From positions 3,100,001 to 3,164,000 of the forward strand of contig OV884015.1 of the NCBI GenBank assembly GCA_930367205.1: a DNA stretch of 64,000 bases, given 5' to 3'. Under the pieces are notes generated by a model. That model ran no database searches, was not told the DNA's origin, and saw only the letters and a list, made by a program, of their open reading frames with translations. Origin of the DNA: Acanthosoma haemorrhoidale. Lineage: Eukaryota; Arthropoda; Insecta; Hemiptera; Acanthosomatidae. The translations under genes and the position numbers were made by a program. This document shows, one piece after another, positions 1-13,524 of this stretch (positions within the stretch are counted from its first letter, which is position 1; each line of letters opens with the position of its first letter).

Positions 1-3000
1 CAAAATGCACCGAGCTGGAAACTTAGTGATTACATTTAGGCTAATGAGGCTTGATAAGAAAGGACTGTGGAGAACTAGGAGCGAAGGCGTTCTAATAACT
101 GGCCAAGGAGATAAGGAGCGGAAATTGAATATTAGGTTCTATAATTATTTACACTGGTGATAAAGAATAAAGGCAGTAACCGTTGTTCGGAGCAAGAACG
201 GTAACGGACCGTTTGTGGTTCGCTATTGCAAAGAAACATTGCATCATGATACCATCAAGCTAAAAGTACAAATGTCTATCATATAGTTTGAATGAAATAT
301 TTCACCACAGCAGATTGTGACCCCAATAAATGTGTATTAAATTGGTTGCTGATTAAACTTTATGTGTTTCGGCTAAAAAATATTATCCAATAAGTATATG
401 GAAAATATAAAGTTTAAAAACTCCTATGAAAAAAGAGTGCCTCTATTCCCTGACTTGTTTCATTCTTACTATGTGATGTGACGAATTAGAAACAATTTCA
501 GCTTTGAAGCTTGAAACATTTTCAAGGACACATACCAGTAGAAATAACTTTCCTGTTTGATGCCTTTCAAGCTCATTTTATCACCTTTAGGAATTAGGAG
601 AGGCAGGAACGGTTATAAGGTCGTATGGAACAGTATTGGTTAACAGGAGCGGTAAGGAACCATCCATGGCTAATGTGCGTTAGGAGGAGGCGAAGGAGAA
701 ACAAGAACAAAAAATGGGTTTATCTTGCTCCATCTCAACTCTATTTGTCTAATGAAATGTGCTTTGTAATATAGGCTCCGCCCGCTTTTGTCTTTCGGTA
801 TTTTTTCTTTTATTTTTTATTGGTTTTCTCTTGTCTTATTTTGGTGAAACCTTGGACGATTAGAGAAGTGACGCCTCCTATAGGAGTGATCCAATCCGAG
901 ATATGGAGAGCAGGGAGCGTGCCTTCTAGATAGCAGTGCTCGATACGGCTCTTTGGCTGTCCACTATCTGTCAGATAGTCATCAACCTCTTCATAACATC
1001 CTTTTATCAACCCTCCATTTTCTTTTTTTCTTTTAGATTTATTTATTCAGTCCTACACTCGGGCAAGCAAACACACACCTGCCGGCGGTCTATTCAGATA
1101 ATATCCATTAACTCAAACTATCCCCCATTAAGCTGGTGAACTAATTCCCTCCAAGCTGCTCATTAGAGATAACGTTGTTGTTGAGTGATGCTCTACGCTC
1201 AAGTAACAGTAATTTCCTTCAATCTTCGAAGGTAGCTGACATGAAAAGACCCGATTGGTCCCAGGCATATCCAACGTGCAAGCGATGAATAAGATTCAGT
1301 TATTTTACAATAACTGGGAATATGTGGAATACGTAGTTAATATAACATTTTTGCCAGCTCACAACTGGTTGGCGTTGGGTGGTTAAGCCTATGATTGAGT
1401 TGATTAATTGTTCTTTGAGGGAGATCTTCGAGTGTTACTTTGTGAGAGTGGACTAATGCTGCAACGGCATATCATACGGTACTGATGAATTAAGACCGGC
1501 CTTATATTCCATGGTAATTAACAGTATGAGCACTTACAAGCAAAGGGGTGTTGAGTGCAATCCAAGAGCAATTTACATAAAAAATAAAAATTGTTTGATT
1601 CCGCAGACAAGCTTTATGCAAATGGAAAGAAAACAGGGAGGAGTGTGTCCGCCGAGCAGTGTTGAAAATTCATAGCTTGTTTTTTCTCTTCCCTCTTCTC
1701 TTCCGATTCACAGCCGGCGAAAAAGTGTCGAATCACTTAATTACAATTCTTTCCCCGTAACGAGAAATACCGGGACAGGAGGGTGAAATCGGGAATGAAA
1801 ACATCCCCAAGAATAAAAAATAATTATCGGGGAATTCTTAGAGGACTGTGGAATGTTATTAATCCGGGGAGGTGGTGTGGTCCGTAGGCCACCCTCCGCG
1901 CCCACCCCTCGTGTACAGTAAGAACACTAAACCTTTGTTTACTGAGCAGTAGAACACAGCCCCTAGTCCACATATGTAACTCACATGCTTGCTGGCTCTT
2001 CACGACTCCTGCTTCACGACAAGAACTAATCATTTCAGAAAATATTATTTAAAACAGCCCGTTTGGAGTTGACTCTCCCTCTAAGCGTCAATGGGACCCA
2101 AATAAAATCTGCCGTAATAGTTATTATTTAAATGTATTATATACTGTATATATATATATGTGTGTGTGTATATATATATATATAAGTATAACCCCCCAAG
2201 AGATAGTAAATAGTAGCATTGACCCTCACCCCCCTTGGCATTATGACAGCAGATGAGGCAGGCTCACAGGCTACAATGAAGCAGGGATGTTTGTTGCGCA
2301 ATCAAAGGCTGACAAGACTCTTTTGTGCGCACGTGATCCGCGCACAGCGATCTCTGTTGATTTAAGGGATGTTCCACGGTACAATAGGGTCCCCGCACGG
2401 GTATTATTTTTCCATCCGATTGGATTATAACATTTGTCCGGCCGACCCACACCCGGTCCAAGATGGTTCTCGAAATCCAATTTCTATAAATAGGATAAAA
2501 AAAACTAACAGTGGGAAGGTGTAGGGTTACAGTGACGAGGTAACCGGAGAAGACGACATCTGCCCGGCGACAAAGGGCTGCGACTGCCCTCGCAAACAGT
2601 TCGTTGCATTGTTGCAGTTAGTCAACTGTCAGCGGAGAGTGACTTCGACTAACCAGCTATACAGCCCGCTCATTTCCGAACTTGCTCCTCTTACAACAGC
2701 CACTGCTTTTCTTAAATATTTAATTCTCAAAACAGCCACTTTTATCACTTCCAAGGGGTCGTTAGGCTGCGTTAGCTATCCAACAAAAGATTTAACGACG
2801 TGCGAATGGTTTCATGTGCTGGTAAGGAATAAATTAATTGGCCGTAAAACTGTAAGTGGGCTAGTAGGTGACTTTGGCGATCACAGCGTCATAATCTAAT
2901 AGGGCGTACTATCATTGCAACTGGAGCACAACGAACCCATCAACCAAACATCCTAGAGTCTCTCGTATTAGCAACTTCACTACCTACGGAGGAATATAGT

Positions 3001-6000
3001 AAACATTACCACCCGATGAAATCTATATAGTTGGACCTCTTTCACATTAGGGTGCCAGCCAAACGACCTCTCCAGTCAACATTTAATATAACAAATTGAA
3101 AAAGCAATTAAGAAGAAGGAAGAACCTACAATAGTTAAGTTAATAACCTAAGAAGAAATAGAAGATGAGAAAGGTAAAAACTAACACAGGTAAAGGGGCT
3201 TTGAAAAATGGACTATCGGAAGGTTTGTAGGATTCATTAGGGCAGCTTTGTCTAGAGGCGGCGCCGTTGCGACGATTAGCGAGCGAGGGTGCTGCTTCAT
3301 GCCGGGGCCATTACTTCATAGGCATTTCGGGATTCGAACCCAAAGTCTATACGCCATTCCTTCTATTATACAATATATATATAGTACAATAACACGTACC
3401 TTCCTCTCCCATACCCTCTTTGTCAATAAGAATAATGACAGAAAGAGACCCATTCCCTTATCTCTATATAAAGGTTGGATTGCGTGTTCTCGGCAATCTG
3501 CTCCTACTAACTCCTTCCTTAGCACTCTTTATGCCATGTCGGTTTTAAACATTAAAAAAGTTCACCTTAACTAGGGCCAAGCACACAATTTCTCTTTACT
3601 CCATTTAATACACGCATACGACTATGTATGTGGGTTCTTCTTACCTTTATTTAACATTACTACAAGCTAAATACTCTGCGTTTCGTCAATTAGAATATTT
3701 TACCCCTTATTGTTTTTAGTTGTTTATAACCCCGCACCTCATTTCATCAATACCTTCAATATAGCACCAGGTAGTATTCGACACAAGGACGACTTTGTTC
3801 TGATAAATAAAGGGCAATCAAATACACTTTTGATGATTATCAGATGATTTCTATCAGAGTGTGACCTTTGCGATGATAATTATGATAAGGACACAATGTA
3901 TTACTCGTAGTTGATAAGTCATATTTCATAGAATGTATCGTCTTCATGTACGCCTTAGAAAGCGGTCTTCACGATAATCCTATCGATCTGAGATCTAGGG
4001 TCTTTATCTACAGTTCTTCTGAGATATAACAACTGGAAGTTGTTTTAACGTGGTAAAGGTGAGGCCAGATAAGAGTAGGCAGAACACATTTCAAAGACGT
4101 TTTAAATAATATAGATGCTAATTAACAGCATACCTTTATTCTGTTTGTCGGTATGAATTAAAACCGAACTAATTTCCCGTATGAAAAGCCAAAACTTTCA
4201 TTTGGATCAGTTGTATGGTTGCATAGCTCGCTGGCTGTGTTTCGAGAATGCTTTAGGTTTCAGCTGGGCCACCTCAAGCACTCGGTGGAAGCTGAACCAT
4301 CTGTTATTGAATTATTCCAGCGACTCCGCTCAGTTCGAGCGCCGTGGTCCACAGACGGAGATGTCTTTAAGGAGCTAGCGTGTAATGTCGTTATTGTCAG
4401 TCACATCTGAGGCCTCCCCGCTTGGATGCACCGTTGGCTTCGGCGTATCTGCCTCAGGCCTTTGTTAACAAATAGCAGTCTCGTAGTCGTCCCACCTCTT
4501 GTTTAAGTCCTTCTGCGTCGTTGCCCCTACCAACGGATGGATACCATTTTTCATCGGATAAGAACCAACCATTTAGTCCCGCAACACCCTAATACTGATT
4601 ACGATTTCTGTTAACAGCAAAATGATCTTATTTCCTCTTAACGACCATTTGTTTTGCTTAGCAACCATAATATCGACAATAATAATTCTACATAAGTTTT
4701 ATAGGATGATATTAAATGGGATTTATACTGCTGGCTTACGTAAGTCATTAGCCAAATGTCAAATTATACGTTTCATGATAAGACTTGCCAACTATTTGCC
4801 ACTTGAGGCAGTTACGACGTTAGGTGGACAGGAGCCATGTTTAAATCAGCAATGGCACTCTTAATAATTGTTGTTATTCACTACAATAATTATTCGAAAT
4901 ATAGAGGGACTTTATTGTAAGCTAAACTTCAAAGGAATATTATTATACAAGATTCTATTGCTGAGGAACGGCTTACTGTTACGGAAAATTATTCTTATTT
5001 CAATTCTTTTTTCTTTTAAACGAATGAAATATTCAAAAGGAATGAATAACGATTTGAAAGAAAGTTTTGAAGCTGTGTTGTTTGTGAAAATGTAAAAAGG
5101 TAGTAGGGAAAGAATAAAGAAAAATGAAGAGAGATTAGCCCAAGGCATTCCTCGGGAGGGGAGCAAGGATGAATTATTCCATATCTAGCTTCCGGCTGTT
5201 ATTGCCCCTAGAGCTGTACAATTCGTGGCCGTATAAAAATTAATGTAGCTTAAAGCCATTGCATAGCTAATACTGGCGCAAGAAGCCCCCTCGTCTTTTT
5301 TCCCATTGCCCCTTCTTTGTGACCATTGTTGGGGAAATTACCATCTGGACGAGATTCGGCATGGAGGAGGTATTGGGACTATTCACTCCTTCCTCGTCAC
5401 CCTGTCACATCTTCGCTTCTTACAACCCTACTTTTGAATCTTTCGGGCATGAAACAAGTTGACAGTGGACTGTTCTCTGAGTGAAAGATTTTCTCAGATC
5501 GGCTTTGGGTTGATCAGAGTGAGGCGTTAGATGTCTACCCACATTATGGCATGGTTTTACATTGTCACTTAAACAATCGACATCCCCTCCATCCGCATAG
5601 TGTTGTAATGATTATTAATAAAGCAATGGCTAACAATGGACTCGCAGTGTAATATTCTCTATCTTTTTACTTATTTGGTATTTATATTTTGTTAAATTTA
5701 AAATAATGAGTTATTTTAATCTATATTAGTTATAGTTTAGAATTCATTAGATATCTGCAGCTCACCAGCCTTCTCTGGCCAGGAGTTTGATCCATAAAAC
5801 GAAATTTCCAATAAAGACAACACTCACATGTTCCCTTCCCCCCCCCCTCCGTGTACATTATCAATTATGTCCCAGCATACGACGTGCCTAAGTGAGCAAA
5901 ATCAATCAATATAATTGATTTCAAAAGTACATTCAATTGAGTTTGGTCGAAATGAACTATTAGGTTGTAACTTGTAATAAGTGCTATGCTTATATGATGA

Positions 6001-6040
6001 AAGGGGTTTGATACAATCCTGTCTAATTTAAATATTAGGT
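1..6040. other. Intronic or upstream DNA, no gene recognised
   Basis: No open frame here has recognisable protein similarity, and the frames present are below about 110 codons with ordinary AT-rich intron composition. Since the first dac exon of the window at 18651 starts with a phase needing an upstream exon, this stretch is most likely dac intron; other non-coding DNA cannot be excluded. Visible content is a TA/TG microsatellite at 2146-2184, a group of five GATAA/TTATC words at 3802-3917, and a run of ten C at 5838-5847. Confidence 0.6.
2146..2184. repeat. TA/TG dinucleotide microsatellite
   Basis: The stretch is an alternating TA run, then a short TG run, then TA again. It is a simple-sequence repeat with no coding content. 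Confidence 0.9.
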
Positions 6041-6187
6041 TTTGCATTTGTTTGCTGGCTGTTTGCATTTGTTTGCTGGCTGTTTGGATTTGTTTGCTGG
6101 CTGTTTGCATTTGTTTGCTGGCTGTTTGCATTTGGTTGCTGGCTGTTTGCATTTGTTTGCTGGCTGTTTGCATTTGGTTGTTGCAAT
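6041..6187. repeat. 21-bp minisatellite, six full copies plus a partial
   Basis: A 21-bp unit, beginning TTTGCATTTG and ending TTGCTGGCTG, repeats head to tail from 6041. Copies start at 6041, 6062, 6083, 6104, 6125 and 6146, with a degraded partial at 6167. Single-base variants are visible (GCATTTG/GGATTTG and TTTGCTGG/GTTGCTGG). Because 21 is a multiple of three, several frames stay open through the array and give artificial 7-residue periodic peptides on both strands. I see no evidence that it is translated. Confidence 0.95.
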
Positions 6188-9100
6188 GGGTGTCAGTTAC
6201 ACAGAGATTCATTTATTAAATTATTAGAAAGGCGTAAAATCCTAAAATATAATATAGTTTAAAAAACTATTATTATTTTAATTGAATGCAATATTTGATT
6301 GACTAGTCTCCATCCTGGCCGGTTTGAATGTGAGGCTGTGAAGTAGCCCAGACGACTGCATACGGCAGAGAGCGGACCCTACCAGTAATGAAATGACACT
6401 CGGCCATGTGCTCTTGGCACAGAGCTTTTAGCTTTTAGAGAGGGGGGGGCTTTTTCTATCATCCCTTAACGGCACTTTAGCAATTTTTATAAATTCCCTT
6501 GTTTTATCACCCTTCACATCTTCCTGCCCCCTTCTGACTCAGGCGGTGAGCGATCTTTAGGCAGATCTGACTAGATTCACTAGGACAATTTCTTCTATTG
6601 CCTCAAGTGATATTTCAACTCACTTTCTGACATCATCACTGAATCTTTTTTAACTTTCTTAAGTTCGTACAGCCACGGCGGTGGTTTCATTTCGTGACAG
6701 CCACTAAGAATAAATGCGGAACCGTTGTGCCAAATTGTCGCTGCGCCAAATAGAGTACATTACGAGCGTAAAGACAAAAGAGCAATCTATGTCTCAACAA
6801 TCTTTCTTCATTCAAATAAAAAAAGCATTATTATTTACAGGAGCCAAAATTCAATTGTTGATAACTTCAAAGAAAAATTCATGCGTACACGATCTTAAAG
6901 AGATACTGCCACATTCAAGTAGGGTTTAAATTATCAATTCAACTCGCAACAGGTCAAAGGAAAAAATAAATTGTCATTTAAGGAAGTGGTCCGTAAGCGA
7001 TGCGAGTTATTTTCTCCGCTGCGTATTCGTTTAATCTTTGATAAGTCACTTTCCTACGACGGGTGCAAGAAGAAAAAATTAAATTGGCTCGGAGAGAGAC
7101 GAGAAGGGATATGAATCCGATGATAAGCCCTTCGGAAAAGAAATAATAAAAAAGACTTTGGTGAGGAGTTTTGTTCCATGTGAATAAGTAAACAAGGGAA
7201 GCGGGATTAGGGATTAGGGAACAGGTGGGAGCTCAGATGTGCTCCCCTTTTGCTGGAGGAGGCAACATGGAACTCGATTTTTAGCAGAAAACCACCTCAC
7301 AGCTACAGTTGTAGTAAAGCTGTATCAATGTGCATTTTCCAAAAGCTAGGATGTCTGACCTTGTCAAAGCATGCAAAGGAGCCTGTTATCACTCTAGATT
7401 CGTCGAACCGGCAATGGGCTATGGTTGGATGCTGCGACCCAAGTTTTACTAATTAAGTTCCATGAGTCAAAAAAAATACAAGGAATAAATATTCCATCTA
7501 AAGATCTCATGATTTCCGAGATATTGGATTTTGATTGGATATAGAGCTTTTGAAGTTTCTGGTTTAAATTCAAATACAACTTTTAATTTTACCAACGTAA
7601 ACTACAACAGCACTCCTTATTTTCCCTAATGAGAAGTTTGTATTAGCTTATAACCAGGGCTTCTTATTTCTTTATTATTTCCTTAGCATACTCCATCATC
7701 GACATTCACCTTTGGAGCTCTTCAATAGGCTTGATAGGGCTATGACTCCCACAAGAACCAGAAATTCTTCCCCTACTGCTTCCTCACAATAATAATAAAT
7801 TTCCTACTATATAACGTCAAAGGAATGCCAGAGGAACTCACTAGGGGATAAAAAATGAAATAAAATCAAAAGGAGGGGGCGAGAAGACGAGGCTGGTCAA
7901 CTCCATATAAGTGAATCTCTCATCGCAAGCGATGTTATAAAAACAGATGGAAGTGGGGTAAGACGACGGTATCGGAGGGAGAAAGAGAAGAAAGAAAAAA
8001 AAGGTGGAAGCGATGAAAGGCAGTGAGGCCGAAGATATGGCGAAGAGGGAACAAGCAAGGACAAAGGACGCAGCCAAAGGCCAGTGCTGATATCTGCAGG
8101 AGCAGCCCTCGCAGATAACAATTAGATATATCGGCCAATGTCCTGGAAATTACTGCACTCCTTTTATTTCTTCTGCGTCTTATCCCTCTTTATCGTTTAT
8201 GGGCTGTGGTCCACGCTCCAGTCACCCGAAAGAGAGTGGTCCATCTTCCTCCTAGGACTAGCCTAGTTCTCTTGTAGCTCACAGCCGACCGGTTCCGCCG
8301 AATGATGCACTTAGTTATCCACAAGTGCTACTATGCAATCAAATCACCTACAAAAACCAATTTATCAAAATAATTATTCATTATATGAACTAATAACACT
8401 ATAAAGTAAACATAAAACAAATTGTATTGGAGCATATCCCCTTACTAATTGACAACTCCATTTTAAGGCTAGCAATTAAATCACTGCAGCAATGATGTAT
8501 TTAATAGCTTCGCTTATTCCCAGCTATAAAATATTCCAGTTACTCTTCGGTTTTGTATTTATTAACTATGAAATACTTTCTGTTAATGAACTCTTTCATC
8601 ACTTATTAAGATTGTTAACAGATTCCTTGTTTACTTGCAATATTTGATACATTGTCTGTCTTCTACACCAATATCAAACTACAATATCACTTCATCCAAT
8701 TGGGGCCTCCATAACATCCGATGTCTCAGAGAAAAATAAGCGAAAACAAGAGAAATAATTTGACTGAATGAACTGTAACTCAAAATTGCCTTCTTAAAAG
8801 TCAATTATATTTTTACACAACTTCATTCCCAAGTAAAAAAAGAACTCTTTTGTCGAGGCATTGAATAAAGACGGGAGACATTTCGACCCCCCTCCTATTT
8901 CCATTAGAGGATGACAATTATCTGTTTAATTGATTTTTCTCTTTTTTCTCCTATTTTTTAACTCCTGGGGGAGTGCTGAGTTGCACCCACGGGAGCAATG
9001 GGAGCAGAAGAAAAATAATTTCCCTACTAAGTGCAATTTAACTCGGAAATGCAATTTCCTTAAGTGCTTGTATCTCCAAGCCTCGTTCCCTCCTCCCGGT

Positions 9101-12100
9101 CCGTCAGCCGTAACAGAGTAAACATTCCAAACTATCCTTTTGTATTTTCAAAATAAACTTTGTGTCCCCTTTATTACTTATAAATAATGACAAAAATGAT
9201 TCCGTTGTACGATACTTGTCTTTTACATGAAAATTATCCATTTCTTTTTACTCCCTACCTCCATTAATCCCATAATCTTTAATGGCCAGCCTGTGGTCAT
9301 ATAGAACGTAGGGATAAATTCAGGTGGGTGGCACGGGGTAGGGATATATTGTCCTCTAATGTACAAGTTGGAGAAATCTAGAGCTTGCGTGGGTAGGCAG
9401 CCTATTCCCTAAAGTAGGTTTGGCAACGTCACAATTATAGTCACTACTGCTGTAACATGGCACATAGCAGCTTCCGGACCGGCTCCAAAGTACTTTGGTC
9501 CTTTGATGTTTAATGCTATCAAAAAGAAGAATCTTATTTGTATATATATTTCTTAATGATATTAAACTGTGAAATATCATTATAAAAATGGAGATAATAA
9601 AAATAAAATATGGACACAATTGAGAAGGGTTGCCCTGACCCAAGTGAGAGAAGGGCATATATATTAAGGTATTAAATGCCCAACCTGCAGGGCTCATTAA
9701 GGCTCACTTTACTCAGTCATAGTTTTTTATTATTTTTTGACTATTGATTATTTTTTTTTTATAGTTTCTATGCTGTCAGTTTTTTTAGGGTTGTTTAAAA
9801 ATAAACACAGGTGTTGGGCATACTGGGGCTGTCAAAGCGGGTTAGTAAAATAAGGAATGAGCAGAGACAGTAAAAGACTTTTGAAAAAGTAAAACATTTA
9901 GACTTTGCAACTGTTTGGATAAGAAATATGTCAAGGGAGCTGGAGAGTGAACAGGGACCGGATAGGCCTGCGTTCCATTATCACTTCAGTTGTTGTGTTG
10001 TCTGTCTGTTCTGGCGCATTTCAGTCCATCTGCCGGGCCTATATGTGACATATAGATGTGAAATTTAACATTATAGTTCCAATGTAATGAAAAATACTAC
10101 TCCATCGAATATCTAAGTGCTACTTAGAAAATAACTACACGACATTTTAATTCGTATTGAGTATATATCAAACTATTTTTGTTGGCTTTTAGAGCACCGG
10201 AACTACAAAAGTAAAAGCAATTGTCAATCATATCGGATTAATGCCAATTCACAGTTCTACGTCACCCGTGTTTGACGTAGAGATATGAAAGCTTCTGTTA
10301 GCGTTCAGACGATCCCTAAATATACAAGTAGCCAAATATAAAAAGAGTTTACAATCTATACTGTTCACTTCATCAAATGAAATACTTTCGTCTTGATCAC
10401 TAAAATGTAGTTCGCAAACCCAGAGGCATGTAAATTTGCCTTAAAAGAAATGAAAAATCAAATTAATATAATGTTAAAAATAAATTACGTACATATCAAT
10501 AATTAATTTAAAAATGAATTTCTCTCTGTTAGCAAGTTAAATGAAATTGTTTAAAATGATATACACAATGATATATATATGTATATTTGTATAATTCGCT
10601 CCTATCTTGATACTAGAATAAACAATGTCGGGTTTTGTGCCAAGTGTAGTAGAATTACTTACCATGGCAATCTAGCTGGAATGTTTAAATGGAATGAACT
10701 GTCGATATCGAGACCAAAGTTGTTTTTGTCAGATTTTTTTTTTTTTATGTGGAGAAAGCTTGAGCTGTTAGGGAGAAATTTCTGGCTACAAAGAACGTGA
10801 TGCTGATATAATTTTCAGATCATTGTCCCTCTCCAAAGATTTGTATTATTCTTTCATCTTCTTGCTTTCTAGCTTCGCTTTCAAATTTCATTCCATCACT
10901 TCGCACCTCACAATACTTACATTTCATCAATGGAAACATGTACATAATTAGTGTAGTTCATTGGGAATGAAGTCTGGGATCCGTATGGTGGCATTCACAT
11001 ACCAAGGAACTTAAGGAAGGGAGAGGACTTAAGGATGTTAGAATTGGTCCATGCCACTTCTCTATTATACTTCTCAGCTACCGCCTAGCTAGCTTTTAGT
11101 ACTCCATGAACAATCCTCATCACCAGCCAACTAGCATTTCAGATAAAAAGTCACCTAAGTCTTTTTTCTTCAAAATACTCATCTGTTATACTGTTCTTTA
11201 AATTAATAACCAGTATCATCCCATGATGACGAGTATAGAAAGCTTACTACTCCATTCTGAGTTTTTGATGCCCAGTACTTTAAGGAGTCAAACCATCTCA
11301 CACGAACCTATTTATTTGAGTATAGTATGTAGGATAGTCATGCCTGTTTTTTGTGTTGATATTGGGAAGAGAAGCTGTGAGCGGTGCGCAAAGGTTGAAC
11401 GCCCTCTTTGCAAAGGCCATTGTATCGATCAAAACGACTCAAATCATTACGTATTGTCGTATCAGTAACGCCTTATTGTGACCATTGATTTAGGAGGCCT
11501 TTGCTCAGCTAATCAAACGCCTAACAATAGGTGCGCCCTCTCGATGCAACCACTGGCGGGGACAGCAGTCAGCCCAATACAAAGGGTAGTTCAACATCTA
11601 CACTCTTTCCCCATTAATTTAGCCGCTCTGTATATCTTAAGAATGGAGTAGAACCAATAATGCCATCCGTCTGAGATTGTAAATGTATTGTATAACAACG
11701 TCCTAATTCACCTCTGTCTGTCCATTTTCTACAAGATATAATAACGGGGAGTAGCAAAAAGTGCTGCTCAAGGAAAACGTTAAAACTCGGAATCGTTTTT
11801 CCATCATTAAGGACAGATCAAAGAGTTCAACAACTCAACAAAAGATATTTGATTGACGAGATGGTTCAACAAAACATTAAAGTAAGCACAACACTAAATA
11901 GGAGCATACACACTGGTGTTTAATCCAAGGATAATATTACAAACAGAAAACAATTTTTACAAGTTATCATTCCATTGTGAAAAAAACTACTTGATAATTC
12001 AGAGAATTCTGAAAGAACAAAATACAATATATTGCCTACGGCGAGGCTGGAGTCGGCGGGACCTTGTCATCTCTGGACCAAGTGATCAGGAAATTTGAGC

Positions 12101-12585
12101 TCTTAGCTATCTCGACAATAACATTGCCCGAATCGATATCAAATCTAACAGGGCTCGGGTCAAACATTTCCTTGATTTTATACTTCCCTTATTTAATTTA
12201 TAAATACTTTAATGTAATTTATGACTGACAATTTATTCGTAATTAAAATCAATCATATAAAAATATATGTCAGTTTTTCACAAACTTATGATTACAAAAT
12301 ATTAATATTTGTTGTTTCCTTGGATTGAACTAGCTATATTAGGAGCGAGGCTGGTGTTGTTGCAAGCATTGCGAACACACAGTGCAAACGTCACTGGGTA
12401 GCAGGTTGCATGGAAACAATAGTGCTAAATCATAATTAACGATATAACCAACAGGAAGAACAAAAGTGAAGAGACAGCCTCATTGATCTGGTTGCTAGTT
12501 AGTTAATCATGCCATGGCAGTGGATATGCACAGCAGTTAATTAAAGCGGAGCAAACGACCTTAGGCGCTTTTTCATTGTCATTGT

Positions 12586-12651
12586 GTTTGTAACTGATCG
12601 ATACAGGCATTTAGGTTTGTTTGTAACTGATCGATACAGGCATTTAGGTTT
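12586..12651. repeat. 33-bp tandem duplication (two copies)
   Basis: A 33-bp segment starting GTTTGTAACTGATCGATACA occurs twice in direct succession, at 12586 and 12619, with no visible differences. This is a simple local duplication. Confidence 0.93.
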
Positions 12652-13510
12652 GTTTTCCTCAGAGAAGGGAACATTCCCAACTCAAATGTCTTGGATATGG
12701 ATAGGTTTAGAAAAAATTGAAAAATGACAACAATGTGATACAATATTTTTATCCCCATATGTAGTCCGAAGGTGAGCCCCATCGCTTGGTCCATTTCACA
12801 ATACGTAGAATTTTTAACAATAAAAAGATAAATATTGTTGGTTTACAAACACTGCACGGAGTTCAAGGAGCCATTTACAGCTCATTTGTATATGTTATTG
12901 TTTACAGTTAATTTTTTTATTAATCAATATAAAATAAGGGGTTTAGGGAAAAAACAACAATATTTTTAAAGCAGTAGTAGATAATAATCATGGACGAAAA
13001 AACATATCGATATATAGTTCACAATTTTGAGGCCACACAGTTAAAAAAAAAACGTTAAAAAACGTGGAAGCATCGTCTTACTAAAACGTCAGGCGGTATG
13101 ACCGTGGTAAAAGTTGAATTCAAAAATATATTAAGGCTAATTTAACCTCTTTAATTGTACAAATGCTTGAAACCCTTTCATGTCCGAAATGAGGGAATGA
13201 CAATGTCCCTTTCGTATGGGAGGTACGCTCCTCCTTACGTTGAAAAAAAAAATGAAAAGGATAAAATAATAACTCTATTGGAGAAATATTACTAATTAAG
13301 ATGCACAAGATAAGTATAAGTGCCATTGTTAATAAATTAGCCTCCAAGTGGATATAAAGAAAAGCAAATGAAAATTATACTGGAGGCTTTATTATTTATT
13401 ATGCCGATTAAAAAACACACTACTCGAGAATTAATAAAGACATAAAGCCCCTTGCTGTTCATTTATTTCGAATTCCAATTAAAGGGAATCTCGCCGGATC
13501 GAACGGTGGA

Positions 13511-13524
13511 GGGGGGGGGGGGGG
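13511..13524. repeat. Poly-G run of 14
   Basis: An uninterrupted run of 14 G. It is one of twelve G/C homopolymer runs of eight or more in this AT-rich window. Confidence 0.95.

Noticed and set aside
3329..3343. GGATTCGAACCC, reverse complement of a tRNA B-box
   Set aside because: No A-box, acceptor stem or cloverleaf on the minus strand. The same is true of 51251-51262 and of the GGTTCGATTCC at about 36978, so no tRNA gene is called.
4445..4465. ATCTGCCTCAGGCCTTTG resembling the Dac ICLPQAF motif codons
   Set aside because: It lacks the codons needed for the motif in any frame, and the flanking sequence does not encode the SKI/SNO/DAC domain; coincidence.
5865..6212. 115-codon minus-strand frame with QTASKQM repeats
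   Set aside because: Openness is a by-product of the 21-bp minisatellite, whose unit is a multiple of three; no other support.
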